A stretch of DNA of 64,000 nt from Segatella copri DSM 18205 (GCF_025151535.1 NZ_CP102288.1:1386001-1450000); one strand, 5' to 3'. Counted from the first letter of the stretch, positions 33,779 to 42,355 are shown. Numbers and translations: made by a program. Notes: generated by a model not told the origin, from the letters alone.

Positions 33779-34177
33779 TTAAATTGTTGCGTATTTGTCA
33801 AGCTCTTTGATTCGTTTTACTATAAGATCAAAACGTTTTTTAGTCAATGGGGTAAGCGTTTCGGGGTTCATACCGTCAAAGTCCTCTCCGTAAATCAGAC
33901 TATCCACACCTATACCGTGATTATAATTCTCACGAATACAGTTGCGCAGCGTCCAGAGGTTCTGAAGGTTTACCCAGTCGGCTGTGCGGTTCTTGATTCT
34001 TCGGAACAGTATAATGGCAGAACGCATATAGTGTCCTACATGGTCGTAATCGTGTAAGACACGTTCACCTAAATAATAGATGTCAATGTCTTTGTTTTCT
34101 TCGTCCTCGACCACTTGGCAAAGGAAGAAAGGGATATTCTTCAGATTATTCCACTCGATGTAACTGGCAGATTTCAT
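33779..34177 (-). CDS. hypothetical protein, probably cut at its 5' end by IS1380 copy 2
   Basis: 132 residues from ATG 34177 (KSASYIEWNNLKNIPFFLCQ; GEDFDGMNPETLTPLTKKRF). Soluble, unrecognised. Coding continues upstream of the ATG as DKINDI until a stop in the IS end at 34195, so the original gene probably began further up. It has no promoter of its own now, except what the IS may give. It converges on cat across the shared hairpin. Confidence 0.5.
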   Translation of the reverse strand: MKSASYIEWNNLKNIPFFLCQVVEDEENKDIDIYYLGERVLHDYDHVGHYMRSAIILFRRIKNRTADWVNLQNLWTLRNCIRENYNHGIGVDSLIYGEDFDGMNPETLTPLTKKRFDLIVKRIKELDKYATI

Positions 34178-34364
34178 AATATCATTGATTTTGTCCTAAA
34201 ATCCGCAACTATCATCCAATACACGATTAAGGGTAGATTTATGAGTCGTTAGTAGCAGCTTTCAGTAAAAAGCAACAGCACAACATCAATATGTAGCCAC
34301 CATCCCCTTACCCCACGATGCGACTTGAGGTAATACGCAGATTCAAACCGGAAAGAAAGGATTC

Positions 34365-35594
34365 TTATCCGAATTCTGTTTTGAAGGGTTTTGCATAAGC
34401 TCGGTTCTCTGTGTAGATATTCAGCACGTATTGCCTTGCAGTCATGATCCACTTGGCAGGTACGGAGATGAATCTGAAGACAAAAGCCTTTATGCGACTC
34501 GTTTTCTTGAGCCCAAAAGCCTTGGTGTCAAGCCTGCTCATGATGGTCTTGTAGAAATTGTGTATCAATGCAGTAAGCAGAAGAAAGACAGTATTCTCCG
34601 CCATGAATGACTTGGGGAGCCTGCTCCAACCGAATCCGTTGTTCATGTCGTCAAAGATACGTTCCTTGCCGCCACGCAGATTGTAGAATTCAACAATGTC
34701 CCTTGTCGATGACTTGTAATCGTTGGTCAGAATACAACGGTAAGTGTATTCGCCTTCCCACAGGTCAAGGTCGCCACTGTTGCGTCTTTGTCTCTGGATG
34801 ACAAGACGATAGCACTTGCCTTCCCATTTCTCAACGAGAATGGAATTGAGTTCGAACTGGATGCCGTTAATCTCCTCCGTCTTCCATCCTCTCAGAGCAA
34901 AGATGTCATTGTAGAGCGAACTGCATCGGTTGGCACGGATGTAGAAATGTTTGCAATGCTTCTCTATCTCACTGACGATTTCCTTCGAGCAGGAACCGCA
35001 GTCTGCCCTGAAGCGATTTACACGGATGTTCTGGGATTCCAGAAGAGCGAAGAATCTCTTATGGGTGTCTGCCTGATGAAAACGCACATTCGTGTTACCA
35101 TCGCTGTTCTCGATATAGACTATCTTGTCACCGATAACATATACGCCAGGCCTGTAGCCGAGGAACTTTTTGTAGGTCGGTTTTGCATCATACTTCTCCG
35201 TTTCAAGGAACTGATGGTCAAAGTCAACATCGTATTCCTCAATTTCCTTCAACTCGCCTGTAGAAACCAAAGCGTTTATAAGCAATGTGTTGAGTTTGTC
35301 TGCAGTATTGAAATCATAGGTCTTGCCTTGGTCGGAAGTATAGGAGATGTTTTCCTGTGTCAGTTCCTTGATGGCTCTGAGGATGGTATCAGAGCTGCAT
35401 GTACGAAGGGTAGGATGATACGAGAGATGGCGCATCAGTTGTGACGTTACATCTTCCACGCATGAGCCGCCACAGAAATAAACGCTCATCAGCGAACGGA
35501 CTATCTCGCTGAACTGATATCCGAAGATACTGCTGCATCTCTGACCAAGTGTCTGGTCGATAATAGGTGAAAGCATGGAGTCAAATTTCTCCAT
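34365..35594 (-). CDS. IS1380-family transposase, copy 2
   Basis: 409 residues, intact, nearly identical to copy 1. Differences include the N-terminus (LSPIIDQTLGQRCSSIFGYQ rather than LSPVIDSTLGQRCRSIIGYQ) and the last residues (KTEFG, as in copy 3). Same catalytic residues. Possibly active, which would allow three copies to act as a composite transposon. Confidence 0.85.
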   Translation of the reverse strand: MEKFDSMLSPIIDQTLGQRCSSIFGYQFSEIVRSLMSVYFCGGSCVEDVTSQLMRHLSYHPTLRTCSSDTILRAIKELTQENISYTSDQGKTYDFNTADKLNTLLINALVSTGELKEIEEYDVDFDHQFLETEKYDAKPTYKKFLGYRPGVYVIGDKIVYIENSDGNTNVRFHQADTHKRFFALLESQNIRVNRFRADCGSCSKEIVSEIEKHCKHFYIRANRCSSLYNDIFALRGWKTEEINGIQFELNSILVEKWEGKCYRLVIQRQRRNSGDLDLWEGEYTYRCILTNDYKSSTRDIVEFYNLRGGKERIFDDMNNGFGWSRLPKSFMAENTVFLLLTALIHNFYKTIMSRLDTKAFGLKKTSRIKAFVFRFISVPAKWIMTARQYVLNIYTENRAYAKPFKTEFG

Positions 35595-35642
35595 GATTGA
35601 AAAAATTCCTCCAAAAGGTGTGAGTTTTTCGAATTTTATTTG

Positions 35643-35650
35643 TACCTTTG
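35643..35650 (+). promoter_or_regulatory. outward promoter of IS1380 copy 2, reading into 35815-37582
   Basis: Same TACCTTTG box as in copies 1 and 3; about 165 bases before the first gene. Confidence 0.6.
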
Positions 35651-35814
35651 CAGCGCCTTGTTACGATTTTCGCTTGTTTTCTAATTGCAACACTAAGATA
35701 AGTGAAAATTCTGACATGGCAAAATCCTGGGCAACTTTTTGTTGCTCAGGAACTTATAAATAAAGTTAAATTATAGTGTTGCGGAATTAAGGGTTAATGA
35801 TATAACACAACTAT

Positions 35815-36048
35815 ATGACAATAGACACAACCAACATGTGCTCACACCTTCAGAAAAAGCTGTTTGAACCAGAAGGTGTGTATTATCCGATATGGCAAGC
35901 TATGCAGGATGATGAGACCTTGACGGCAGTGGTACGAAGCAGACAGTTGCACATCTACAGAGGCGGGAAGAAGATTCTCGTTCTGGCAGGCAAGGCACAA
36001 CCGAAAGTAATACGAGAAGATAAGTTGAATGAATTGATAACACAATAA
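35815..36048 (+). CDS. small hypothetical protein behind IS1380 copy 2
   Basis: 77 residues (QKKLFEPEGVYYPIWQAMQD; SRQLHIYRGGKKILVLAGKA). Looks like the N-terminal part of a larger protein, with a stop after ELITQ. No family recognised; may be another gene shortened by deletion. First gene behind the IS promoter, 12 bases before the flavin reductase. Confidence 0.5.
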   Translation: MTIDTTNMCSHLQKKLFEPEGVYYPIWQAMQDDETLTAVVRSRQLHIYRGGKKILVLAGKAQPKVIREDKLNELITQ

Positions 36049-36060
36049 AAAGAAGTAAGA

Positions 36061-36627
36061 ATGAAATCATTTGGACAAAAATCGTGGATGCTTCCACAGC
36101 CGGTACTGATTATCGGCACATACGACAAGAACGGCAAGCCCAATGCAATGATCGCTGCTTGGGGCGGTCAATGGGACGCAAAGGAGATTATGATTGCCAT
36201 GGGCGCACATGCCACTACGGAAAACCTGAACAACTGGCCCGACTTCACCGTGGCATTTGCTACAAAGCAGACCATGGTGGCAGCAGATTTCGTAGGCATC
36301 GTCTCTGCCAAGAACGATACAGACAAGATGGCGAAGACAGGCTGGAACGTCGAGAAGGCAGAGAATGTCAACGCTCCCATCTTTACAGACTTCCCCATGA
36401 CATTGGAATGTCGCATCAAAGAGAAAATCGATGAGTCACCAGAGGGTTATTATATCGTGGCAGAGATTGTAAACATCCTCGTAGATGAAAAGTATCTTGC
36501 TGAGGATGGCAAGCCCGATGTGGAGAAGATGCAGCTCATCACCTACGACCCTGTGCATCACGGCTACATAGAACTTGGCAAGACAGTCGGACATGTATTC
36601 TCAGACGGCAAGGCTTTGAAATTATGA
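36061..36627 (+). CDS. flavin reductase family protein
   Basis: A 188-residue FMN-binding split-barrel protein of the flavoredoxin/flavin reductase family: PQPVLIIGTYDKNGKPNAMI, AAWGGQWDAKEIMIAMGAHA, a conserved Thr/Glu stretch TTENLNNWPDFTVAFATKQT, and DFVGIVSAKNDTDKMAKTGW. It would bind FMN and pass electrons in anaerobic redox metabolism. It overlaps the MBL-fold gene by 4 bases, so both are translated together. In other Prevotella such genes lie with ferredoxin, alcohol dehydrogenase and MBL genes (family context). Confidence 0.85.
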   Translation: MKSFGQKSWMLPQPVLIIGTYDKNGKPNAMIAAWGGQWDAKEIMIAMGAHATTENLNNWPDFTVAFATKQTMVAADFVGIVSAKNDTDKMAKTGWNVEKAENVNAPIFTDFPMTLECRIKEKIDESPEGYYIVAEIVNILVDEKYLAEDGKPDVEKMQLITYDPVHHGYIELGKTVGHVFSDGKALKL

Positions 36628-37376
36628 CACTCAGATACATCTTCCACAGCGGCTTCTTGCTTGAAACGTCTCAATGCATCCTGGTCTTTGACTATTGGAT
36701 GGATCCTGCTGGAGTCATGCGTGTGTACATGAATACATGTAAACATGTGTACGTGTTTTCAAGCCACTTCCATGAGGACCACTTCACGAAATCAATCCTC
36801 AGATGGAAGAATAGCATCCCCAATATTACATACATCCTGTCAAAGGATATACTCAAACGAAGAAGAGCTCAGAAAGAGGATGCTGGTATATGGATGGCCA
36901 AAGGAGCGGTATGGGAAGATGAGAACCTGAAAGTGACAGCTACAGGAAGTAACGATAGTGGCGTGAGTTGGATTGTTGAGACAGAAGGTAAAACAATCTT
37001 TCACGCAGGCGACCTGTGCAACTGGTACGCACGTTTCCTTGCTGACGACACACCCGAAGGAGAGGTATTCAGTGAAGAGTTTGGTCAGTATATCAATCCT
37101 GTAGCAGAGGAAAAACAGTATCTTGGTGAACTTAAAGATATTCGCAAGATTAACGATTCCTTTGACCTCGTGATGTTTCCTGTGGACGGACGCATCGGCA
37201 ATGGTTATACGCTTGGAGGGCGTCAGTTTATCGAACGTTTCAAGGTTGGAATGTTTGTCCCGATGCACTTTGTCATGAGTGGGTTTGAGAGTGCGTGGCG
37301 CATGGAGCCTTTCTGCAAAGAAAAGGATGTCCCCTTTTGGTGCATCGGGCACGAAGGAGACAGCATAACAATATAA
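36624..37376 (+). CDS. MBL-fold metal-dependent hydrolase
   Basis: A 250-residue metallo-beta-lactamase-fold protein. Metal ligands: SSHFHEDHF (HxHxDH) and the later HAGDLCNW plus MFVPMHFVMSGFES for the final His. Members of this small class (UlaG-like/'L-ascorbate lactonase-like') hydrolyse unidentified substrates; it is not a resistance beta-lactamase. Coupled by ATGA overlap to the flavin reductase. Confidence 0.8.
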   Translation: MTLRYIFHSGFLLETSQCILVFDYWMDPAGVMRVYMNTCKHVYVFSSHFHEDHFTKSILRWKNSIPNITYILSKDILKRRRAQKEDAGIWMAKGAVWEDENLKVTATGSNDSGVSWIVETEGKTIFHAGDLCNWYARFLADDTPEGEVFSEEFGQYINPVAEEKQYLGELKDIRKINDSFDLVMFPVDGRIGNGYTLGGRQFIERFKVGMFVPMHFVMSGFESAWRMEPFCKEKDVPFWCIGHEGDSITI

Positions 37377-37402
37377 TATTAACACATTAAATCGTTAAAA
37401 CA

Positions 37403-37582
37403 ATGGACGCAAAAGAAAAAGTATTAGCAACAATGAAAGAGGCAGGTCAGCCTCTTAACGCAGGTAAAATCGCAGAACTCAGCGGTCTCGACCGCAAAGA
37501 GGTAGATGCAGCCATGAAGCAGCTGAAGGCAGAGGGCGCAATCGTCTCTCCTGTTCGTTGCAAATGGGCACCTGCAGAGTAA
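37403..37582 (+). CDS. small winged-helix DNA-binding protein
   Basis: 59 residues ([57 protein letters not shown]). A minimal winged helix-turn-helix of the kind often annotated as 'transcriptional regulator'; start ATG at 37403 follows AACA without a strong ribosome binding site. Located 26 bases after the MBL-fold gene and probably cotranscribed. Likely regulates or senses for the flavin reductase operon (inference). Confidence 0.75.
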   Translation: MDAKEKVLATMKEAGQPLNAGKIAELSGLDRKEVDAAMKQLKAEGAIVSPVRCKWAPAE

Positions 37583-37890
37583 AAACTTTAATGGCTTGGT
37601 ACTGCGGTCTTGAATAACAGGCTGCAGTACCTTCCTTTCCTATCTGAACTTCTGTACCACCAATAGGATGATTACCCGACTGCAAAGGTTTACCTTTGCT
37701 ACGTTTTTTTTATAAAGTAACAAAACATTCGCCACATGGTAGCCATGCAAGATATTTGTTTGTCTTGTTATATGCGATTTTTTATGGAAATCGCATCGTT
37801 TTTCAAAAAAAAATCGTACCTTTGCACCGAAATGTCAGATACGCATGAATACTGAACAAGTATGAGGTGACACAGAACAGGAAGAAATAT
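37583..37890. other. intergenic stretch with a weak hairpin and the next promoter
   Basis: Contains GGTACTGC...GCAGTACC at 37597-37628, probably the end of the upstream operon, and the -7 box TACCTTTG at 37817-37824 for the decayed AlbA-type gene. No gene seen. Confidence 0.5.
37817..37824 (+). promoter_or_regulatory. -7 promoter box of the decayed AlbA-type gene
   Basis: TACCTTTG about 67 bases before the ATG at 37891. Confidence 0.6.
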
Positions 37891-38335
37891 ATGGCATTAC
37901 CAATAAACATCGACGAACTGCAGAAGGGGAAGACTATGGAATGGTCACTTCCTTGCGACGGTGCCCATACATCAGGCTTTTGTTGACGAGAAGGCTTATC
38001 TTGTCTCTATTGGCAAGGAACTGGATGAGAGTGGCAAGAAAGAAGGAAAGAAAGACAATGATTTCCTAAAAGACTTCCCAAAATACTTCCCAAAAGAATC
38101 TATGGAAGAAATAACTGATAGACAGCGGATTATACTATCATTGGTGCAGAGTGATTGCACTTTAACTTCCCAAAAGATTTCCCAAAAGATTTCGGAAAAA
38201 GAACCTGTAACACAGAGAACGATAAAAAAAGATATTGCAGACCTGCAATCCAAAGGCATACTCTCTCGTGAAGGCGGTCGCAAGGATGGCCGATGGGTGA
38301 TAACAAACAAAAATGACAACAAAAATCGTGAGTAG
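37891..38335 (+). pseudogene. AlbA-type ATP-binding/DNA-binding regulator with most of the gene deleted
   Basis: The beginning MALPINIDELQKGKTMEW is the typical start of AlbA_2-domain 'ATP-binding protein' regulators (usually 450-500 residues); the frame then breaks at 37986. From 37961 another frame supplies the typical C-terminal end, a winged-helix (DRQRIILSLVQSDCTLTSQK; QRTIKKDIADLQSKGILSRE; GGRKDGRWVIT). The middle (AlbA core and ATPase part, over 300 residues) is absent. Both ends survive, so an internal deletion rather than decay is likely. Confidence 0.65.
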
Positions 38336-38381
38336 TGCAGAAATCAGAGTTATTGGCAACGCTTGACCCATTCTTAAGATA

Positions 38382-38535
38382 ATGAAAGCATATACATATA
38401 TAGATAAAGGCAGGTTTGAAGATTGACACCACACCGCTCATCACCCACCGTTTTCCGTTGGAGAGGATAGCTGAAGCCTATGAACTCTTTGAGCAGAAGC
38501 GAGATGGAGTTATCAAAGTGGCCATAACTCAATAA
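38382..38535 (+). pseudogene. NAD(P)-dependent alcohol dehydrogenase with most of the gene deleted
   Basis: Opens with MKAYTYIDKGRFE, the start of medium-chain zinc alcohol dehydrogenases, stops after GRFED, and continues in another frame with IDTTPLITHRFPLERIAEAY, then ELFEQKRDGVIKVAITQ, which is the family's C-terminal end. About 290 residues including both zinc sites and the Rossmann domain are missing. Same both-ends-kept pattern as the gene before. Confidence 0.75.
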
Positions 38536-38550
38536 ACAGATAAAGGAAAG

Positions 38551-40110
38551 ATGAAGATACATCAAATCATGTTCACCCCCACGGGAGGAACTCAACGAGT
38601 GAGCGAAATCCTACTTTTTCTGCTTCTTACCTTTTTCCTGGCTTATATCCAGACGACAGAGGCGAAAGGTCAATCCTCATGTTTTTCATATGGGGCAAGC
38701 ATTGTGAATGGGGATTTGTATTGCGGTCATCAGGAGGATAGTGCTTTTGCCATGCACAGCGTCATGAAATTTCCACAGGCTTTATACGTAGCAGACTACT
38801 TGCACAAGAAAGGACTGACACTGAGCGACTCTGTTCTTGTACACAAGGATAGTCTGGACGCTGAGACATGGTCGCCTATGCTTTCAATATTTGAAGGTAT
38901 GCGTTATTTCACATTTGCAGAGTTAATAGAATGGTCATTGAAACAGAGCGACAATAATGCGTGCGACCTTTTGTTTGCATCATGCGGACAGCCGGATGCA
39001 GTAGAGAAATATATCCATACGCTTGGATTCAAAGACATCCATGTGCAACTGACGGAGAAGGAGATGAAAAAGAATCCTCATAGAACCATAGAAAACTCAG
39101 CCACTCCAAAAGAAATGGCAAGGCTCTTGGAGTGGTTTTATCTTCATAGGGATGATAACAAGAATCTCTCCTTTATCTGGGATACAATGGCTGATTGTAA
39201 TACGGGTCAGCAACGCATAGCAGCAGTCTTGCCCAAAGACGGCAAACTGATTCACAAGACAGGTTCTGGTTTTCCTTCTTCTGACGGAAGACAAGATAGA
39301 AACGATGTTGGAATCGTTCTTTTGCCCGACGGTTCTCACTTATCAATTGCCATCTTCTTGCAAAAGTCAAAAGAGGAGAAAGAGGTGGCAGAGATTGCAG
39401 AACAATGTTTGATGCGCATCCAGGCGGATGAATTCCTACGTAACATGCCGTCAGACCTACAACACAAACAGACATTGGCTATACTCAGGGCTATTGATGG
39501 AGATAACAAAGGGTTGACAGCTGTCCGCAATGCCCGGAATGCTCCACCCAAGTATTCTGACCATGTGGAAACAAAAATGATTACCCCAAACATGCGCCTT
39601 TATGAGCCCAAGGGAAGTCAAGACCAACGCCTTCCAGTCTTGTTGTATCTGCATGGAGGTGGCTGGACTTTTGGCAGCATCAACAGTTGTGGAAGATTCT
39701 GTGATGCCCAGGCTGCATCGGGCAAGATGAGAGTTATAGCTCTTGACTATCGTTTGGCTCCAGAACACCCTTATCCTGAAGGGCTGGACGATTGTATCTC
39801 TACTGTCAATTACATCATCGACCATGCTGCAGAGCTGCATATTGATGTCAACCACATCACCATTGGCGGTGACAGTTCGGGAGGCAACCTTGCCCTGGCC
39901 ACAGCTTTGTCAGAAACATGCCGCGGCAAAATAGAATCCTTGCTTCTGTTCTACCCTGTGACAAAGGCTTTTGACGATGGTTCGGAATCATGGAAGCAAT
40001 ATGGTAAAGGATTTGGTTTGGATGCCGAAATCATGGAAGCTTTCAATCGGGCGTCCGGGACTGTATGCCAAGGAGGAAACCCGGTCCAAAGGATTGAAAA
40101 TATAACCTAA
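38551..40110 (+). CDS. class A beta-lactamase fused to a truncated alpha/beta hydrolase (esterase)
   Basis: 519 residues in three parts. (1) Residues 1-19, MKIHQIMFTPTGGTQRVSE, are the start of an EFR1-type flavodoxin/ferredoxin, not of a beta-lactamase. (2) Residues ~20-40 are a hydrophobic export signal, then ~42-290 a class A (A2-like, CfxA-related) beta-lactamase: HSVMK (Ser70, Lys73), QSDNN (133-135), candidate general base Glu in LTEKEM, and HKTGSG (236-240). (3) From ~295 a hormone-sensitive-lipase-type hydrolase: LYLHGGGW (oxyanion hole, 368-371), GGDSSGG (nucleophile Ser) and DYRLAPEHPYPEG. The hydrolase stops at about residue 500 before the catalytic Asp and His, probably by frameshift or truncation near 40050. 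The lactamase half looks catalytically complete; the esterase half does not. It is not cfxA itself. Confidence 0.75.
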   Translation: MKIHQIMFTPTGGTQRVSEILLFLLLTFFLAYIQTTEAKGQSSCFSYGASIVNGDLYCGHQEDSAFAMHSVMKFPQALYVADYLHKKGLTLSDSVLVHKDSLDAETWSPMLSIFEGMRYFTFAELIEWSLKQSDNNACDLLFASCGQPDAVEKYIHTLGFKDIHVQLTEKEMKKNPHRTIENSATPKEMARLLEWFYLHRDDNKNLSFIWDTMADCNTGQQRIAAVLPKDGKLIHKTGSGFPSSDGRQDRNDVGIVLLPDGSHLSIAIFLQKSKEEKEVAEIAEQCLMRIQADEFLRNMPSDLQHKQTLAILRAIDGDNKGLTAVRNARNAPPKYSDHVETKMITPNMRLYEPKGSQDQRLPVLLYLHGGGWTFGSINSCGRFCDAQAASGKMRVIALDYRLAPEHPYPEGLDDCISTVNYIIDHAAELHIDVNHITIGGDSSGGNLALATALSETCRGKIESLLLFYPVTKAFDDGSESWKQYGKGFGLDAEIMEAFNRASGTVCQGGNPVQRIENIT

Positions 40111-40128
40111 GGAATTTTATCTGAAGTA

Positions 40129-40232
40129 TTAATAAGGGCTATCCCAAAAGGTCTAAAAGTAAATTTTATCCTTTCTGCAAGTATCTATAGGATGGCAACT
40201 GCATTTTTTTCTTTTTGGGCAGCCCTTATTAA
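40129..40232. repeat. 100-bp MITE-like element
   Basis: Ends TTAATAAGGGCTATCCCAAA and, read inward from the other side, TTAATAAGGGCTGCCCAAAA: about 20 matching bases with one or two mismatches, over a ~60-base centre without coding content. The ends resemble those of IS5/IS1182-type elements, so it may be a non-autonomous derivative. Confidence 0.6.
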
Positions 40233-40313
40233 AATTTATTCTTATTTTAGGTTATATACATTCATGTCCATTTATGTAAAAAATTCCTGCTGACCTTGTT
40301 TATGTCTTGTCAG

Positions 40314-40496
40314 TCACCATTTGCAAAACCATATTTGACCCTCAAAGAGGCTGAATTTGATAAGTAACTTGCTACATACTCATAATAAGGAGCTAAATAG
40401 AACACGAATGGGAAATACACAAATGCTAAACTAAAGAAGATATTGGCCAAAATAAACGCTATACCGAGAGAGAAACTTGATTTTTCAACTTCCTAA
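40314..40496 (-). pseudogene. fragment of a membrane protein gene
   Basis: An open frame without start reads SFSLGIAFILANIFFSLAFV, YFPFVFYLAPYYEYVASYLS and ends YGFANGD. It holds two hydrophobic segments and looks like the C-terminal end of an integral membrane protein. No family recognised. Confidence 0.45.
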
Positions 40497-40597
40497 AACG
40501 GTGTTGTTCAAACATTTCTACTTATTTGTACTTGCCAGTTGAACCTACGCTTCCCTAATAAAATGTCTATGGTAAAAAGTTAAAAAATCCTCCCACT

Positions 40598-40628
40598 TTT
40601 GTTAGATATATTTTTTTGTGTAATTTTG
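40598..40628 (+). promoter_or_regulatory. native tet(Q) promoter, now cut off from tet(Q) by IS1380 copy 3
   Basis: TTTG at 40598-40601, 19-base spacer, TAATTTTG at 40621-40628: a full match to the Bacteroidota promoter pattern (TTTG, 19-21 bases, TAnnTTTG). It is followed directly by leader copy 1. Confidence 0.75.
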
Positions 40629-40757
40629 TAATCGTTATGCGGCAGTAATAATATACATATTAATACGAGTTAGTAATCCTGTAGTTCTCATATGCTACGA
40701 GGAGGTATTAAAAGGTGCGTTTCGACAATGCATCTACTGTAGTATATTATTGCTTAA
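40629..40757 (+). repeat. tet(Q) leader, copy 1 (129-bp direct repeat)
   Basis: From TAATCGTTATGCGGCAG to the bases TTAA before the IS. It contains the GAGGAGG ribosome binding site and the GTG start region of tet(Q). The frame runs into a stop inside the IS after 15 codons. It differs from copy 2 at about three positions. Confidence 0.85.
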
Positions 40758-40927
40758 CCTAAAATCCGCAACTATCATCCAATACACGATTAAGGGTAGA
40801 TTTATGAGTCGTTAGTAGCAGCTTTCAGTAAAAAGCAACAGCACAACATCAATATGTAGCCACCATCCCCTTACCCCACGATGCGACTTGAGGTAATACG
40901 CAGATTCAAACCGGAAAGAAAGGATTC

Positions 40928-42157
40928 TTATCCGAATTCTGTTTTGAAGGGTTTTGCATAAGCTCGGTTCTCTGTGTAGATATTCAGCACGTATTGCCTT
41001 GCAGTCATGATCCACTTGGCAGGTACGGAGATGAATCTGAAGACAAAAGCCTTTATGCGACTCGTTTTCTTGAGCCCAAAAGCCTTGGTGTCAAGCCTGC
41101 TCATGATGGTCTTGTAGAAATTGTGTATCAATGCAGTAAGCAGAAGAAAGACAGTATTCTCCGCCATGAATGACTTGGGGAGCCTGCTCCAACCGAATCC
41201 GTTGTTCATGTCGTCAAAGATACGTTCCTTGCCGCCACGCAGATTGTAGAATTCAACAATGTCCCTTGTCGATGACTTGTAATCGTTGGTCAGAATACAA
41301 CGGTAAGTGTATTCGCCTTCCCACAGGTCAAGGTCGCCACTGTTGCGTCTTTGTCTCTGGATGACAAGACGATAGCACTTGTCTTCCCATTTCTCAACGA
41401 GAATGGAATTGAGTTCGAACTGGATGCCGTTAATCTCCTCCGTCTTCCATCCTCTCAGAGCAAAGATGTCATTGTAGAGCGAACTGCATCGGTTGGCACG
41501 GATGTAGAAATGTTTGCAATGCTTCTCTATCTCACTGACGATTTCCTCCGAGCAGGAACCGCAGTCTGCCCTGAAGCGATTTACACGGATGTTCTGGGAT
41601 TCCAGAAGAGCGAAGAATCTCTTATGGGTGTCTGCCTGATGAAAACGCACATTCGTGTTGCCATCGCTGTTCTCGATATAGACTATCTTGTCACCGATAA
41701 CATATACGCCAGGCCTGTAGCCGAGGAACTTTTTGTAGGTCGGTTTTGCATCATACTTCTCCGTTTCAAGGAACTGATGGTCAAAGTCAACATCGTATTC
41801 CTCAATTTCCTTCAACTCGCCTGTAGAAACCAAAGCGTTTATAAGCAATGTGTTGAGTTTGTCTGCAGTATTGAAATCATAGGTCTTGCCTTGGTCGGAA
41901 GTATAGGAGATGTTTTCCTGTGTCAGTTCCTTGATGGCTCTGAGGATGGTATCAGAGCTGCATGTGCGCAAGGTCGGATGATACGAGAGATGGCGCATCA
42001 GTTGTGACGTTACATCTTCCACGCATGAGCCGCCACAGAAATAATCGCTCATCAGCGAACGGACTATCTCGCTGAACTGATATCCGATGATACTGCGGCA
42101 TCTCTGACCCAGTGTTGAGTCGATAACGGGTGAAAGCATGGAGTCAAATTTCTCCAT
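40928..42157 (-). CDS. IS1380-family transposase, copy 3
   Basis: 409 residues, intact; nearly identical to the other two copies. Single changes include SDYFCGG for SVYFCGG, CSEEIV for CSKEIV and EKWEDK for EKWEGK. Catalytic positions are unchanged. Confidence 0.85.
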   Translation of the reverse strand: MEKFDSMLSPVIDSTLGQRCRSIIGYQFSEIVRSLMSDYFCGGSCVEDVTSQLMRHLSYHPTLRTCSSDTILRAIKELTQENISYTSDQGKTYDFNTADKLNTLLINALVSTGELKEIEEYDVDFDHQFLETEKYDAKPTYKKFLGYRPGVYVIGDKIVYIENSDGNTNVRFHQADTHKRFFALLESQNIRVNRFRADCGSCSEEIVSEIEKHCKHFYIRANRCSSLYNDIFALRGWKTEEINGIQFELNSILVEKWEDKCYRLVIQRQRRNSGDLDLWEGEYTYRCILTNDYKSSTRDIVEFYNLRGGKERIFDDMNNGFGWSRLPKSFMAENTVFLLLTALIHNFYKTIMSRLDTKAFGLKKTSRIKAFVFRFISVPAKWIMTARQYVLNIYTENRAYAKPFKTEFG

Positions 42158-42205
42158 GATTGAAAAAATTCCTCCAAAAGGTGTGAGTTTTTCGGATTTT
42201 ATTTG

Positions 42206-42213
42206 TACCTTTG
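42206..42213 (+). promoter_or_regulatory. outward promoter of IS1380 copy 3, reading into tet(Q)
   Basis: TACCTTTG; replaces the native promoter as the nearest one upstream of tet(Q), with a leader of about 230 bases. Confidence 0.6.
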
Positions 42214-42355
42214 CAGCGCCTTGTTACGATTTTCGCTTGTTTTCTAATTGCAACACTAAGATAAGTGAAAAATCTGACACGGCAAAATCCTAGGCAACTT
42301 ATTGTTGCTCAGGAACTTATAAATAAAGTTAAATCAAAGTGTTGCGGAATTAAGG

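Larger units (their letters stand above)
34195..35792 (-). mobile_element. IS1380-type element, copy 2
   Basis: 1598 bp, ends CCTAAAATCCGCAAC and GTTGCGGAATTAAGG, same orientation as copies 1 and 3. No target-site duplication. Its left 200 bases are closer to copy 3 than to copy 1. It lies between the minus-strand 33779-34177 gene and the plus-strand operon at 35815-37582. Confidence 0.85.
40758..42355 (-). mobile_element. IS1380-type element, copy 3
   Basis: 1598 bp, same ends and orientation as copies 1 and 2. The flanks are not a short target duplication but 129 bp of the same tet(Q) leader on each side, which points to recombination between two insertions rather than to one transposition. 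Confidence 0.85.

Noticed and set aside
36624..37376. MBL-fold gene as a carbapenemase
   Set aside because: Motif context fits UlaG-like/other MBL hydrolases and there is no signal peptide.
38551..39410. Calling the beta-lactamase cfxA
   Set aside because: Active-site motifs are shared, but the N-terminus and much of the body differ from CfxA; only a class A2-like call is justified.
31474..42355. Composite transposon ends with target duplications around IS1380 copies 1 and 3
   Set aside because: No matching short duplication was found at the outer or inner ends, so a unit transposition of the whole block is not supported.
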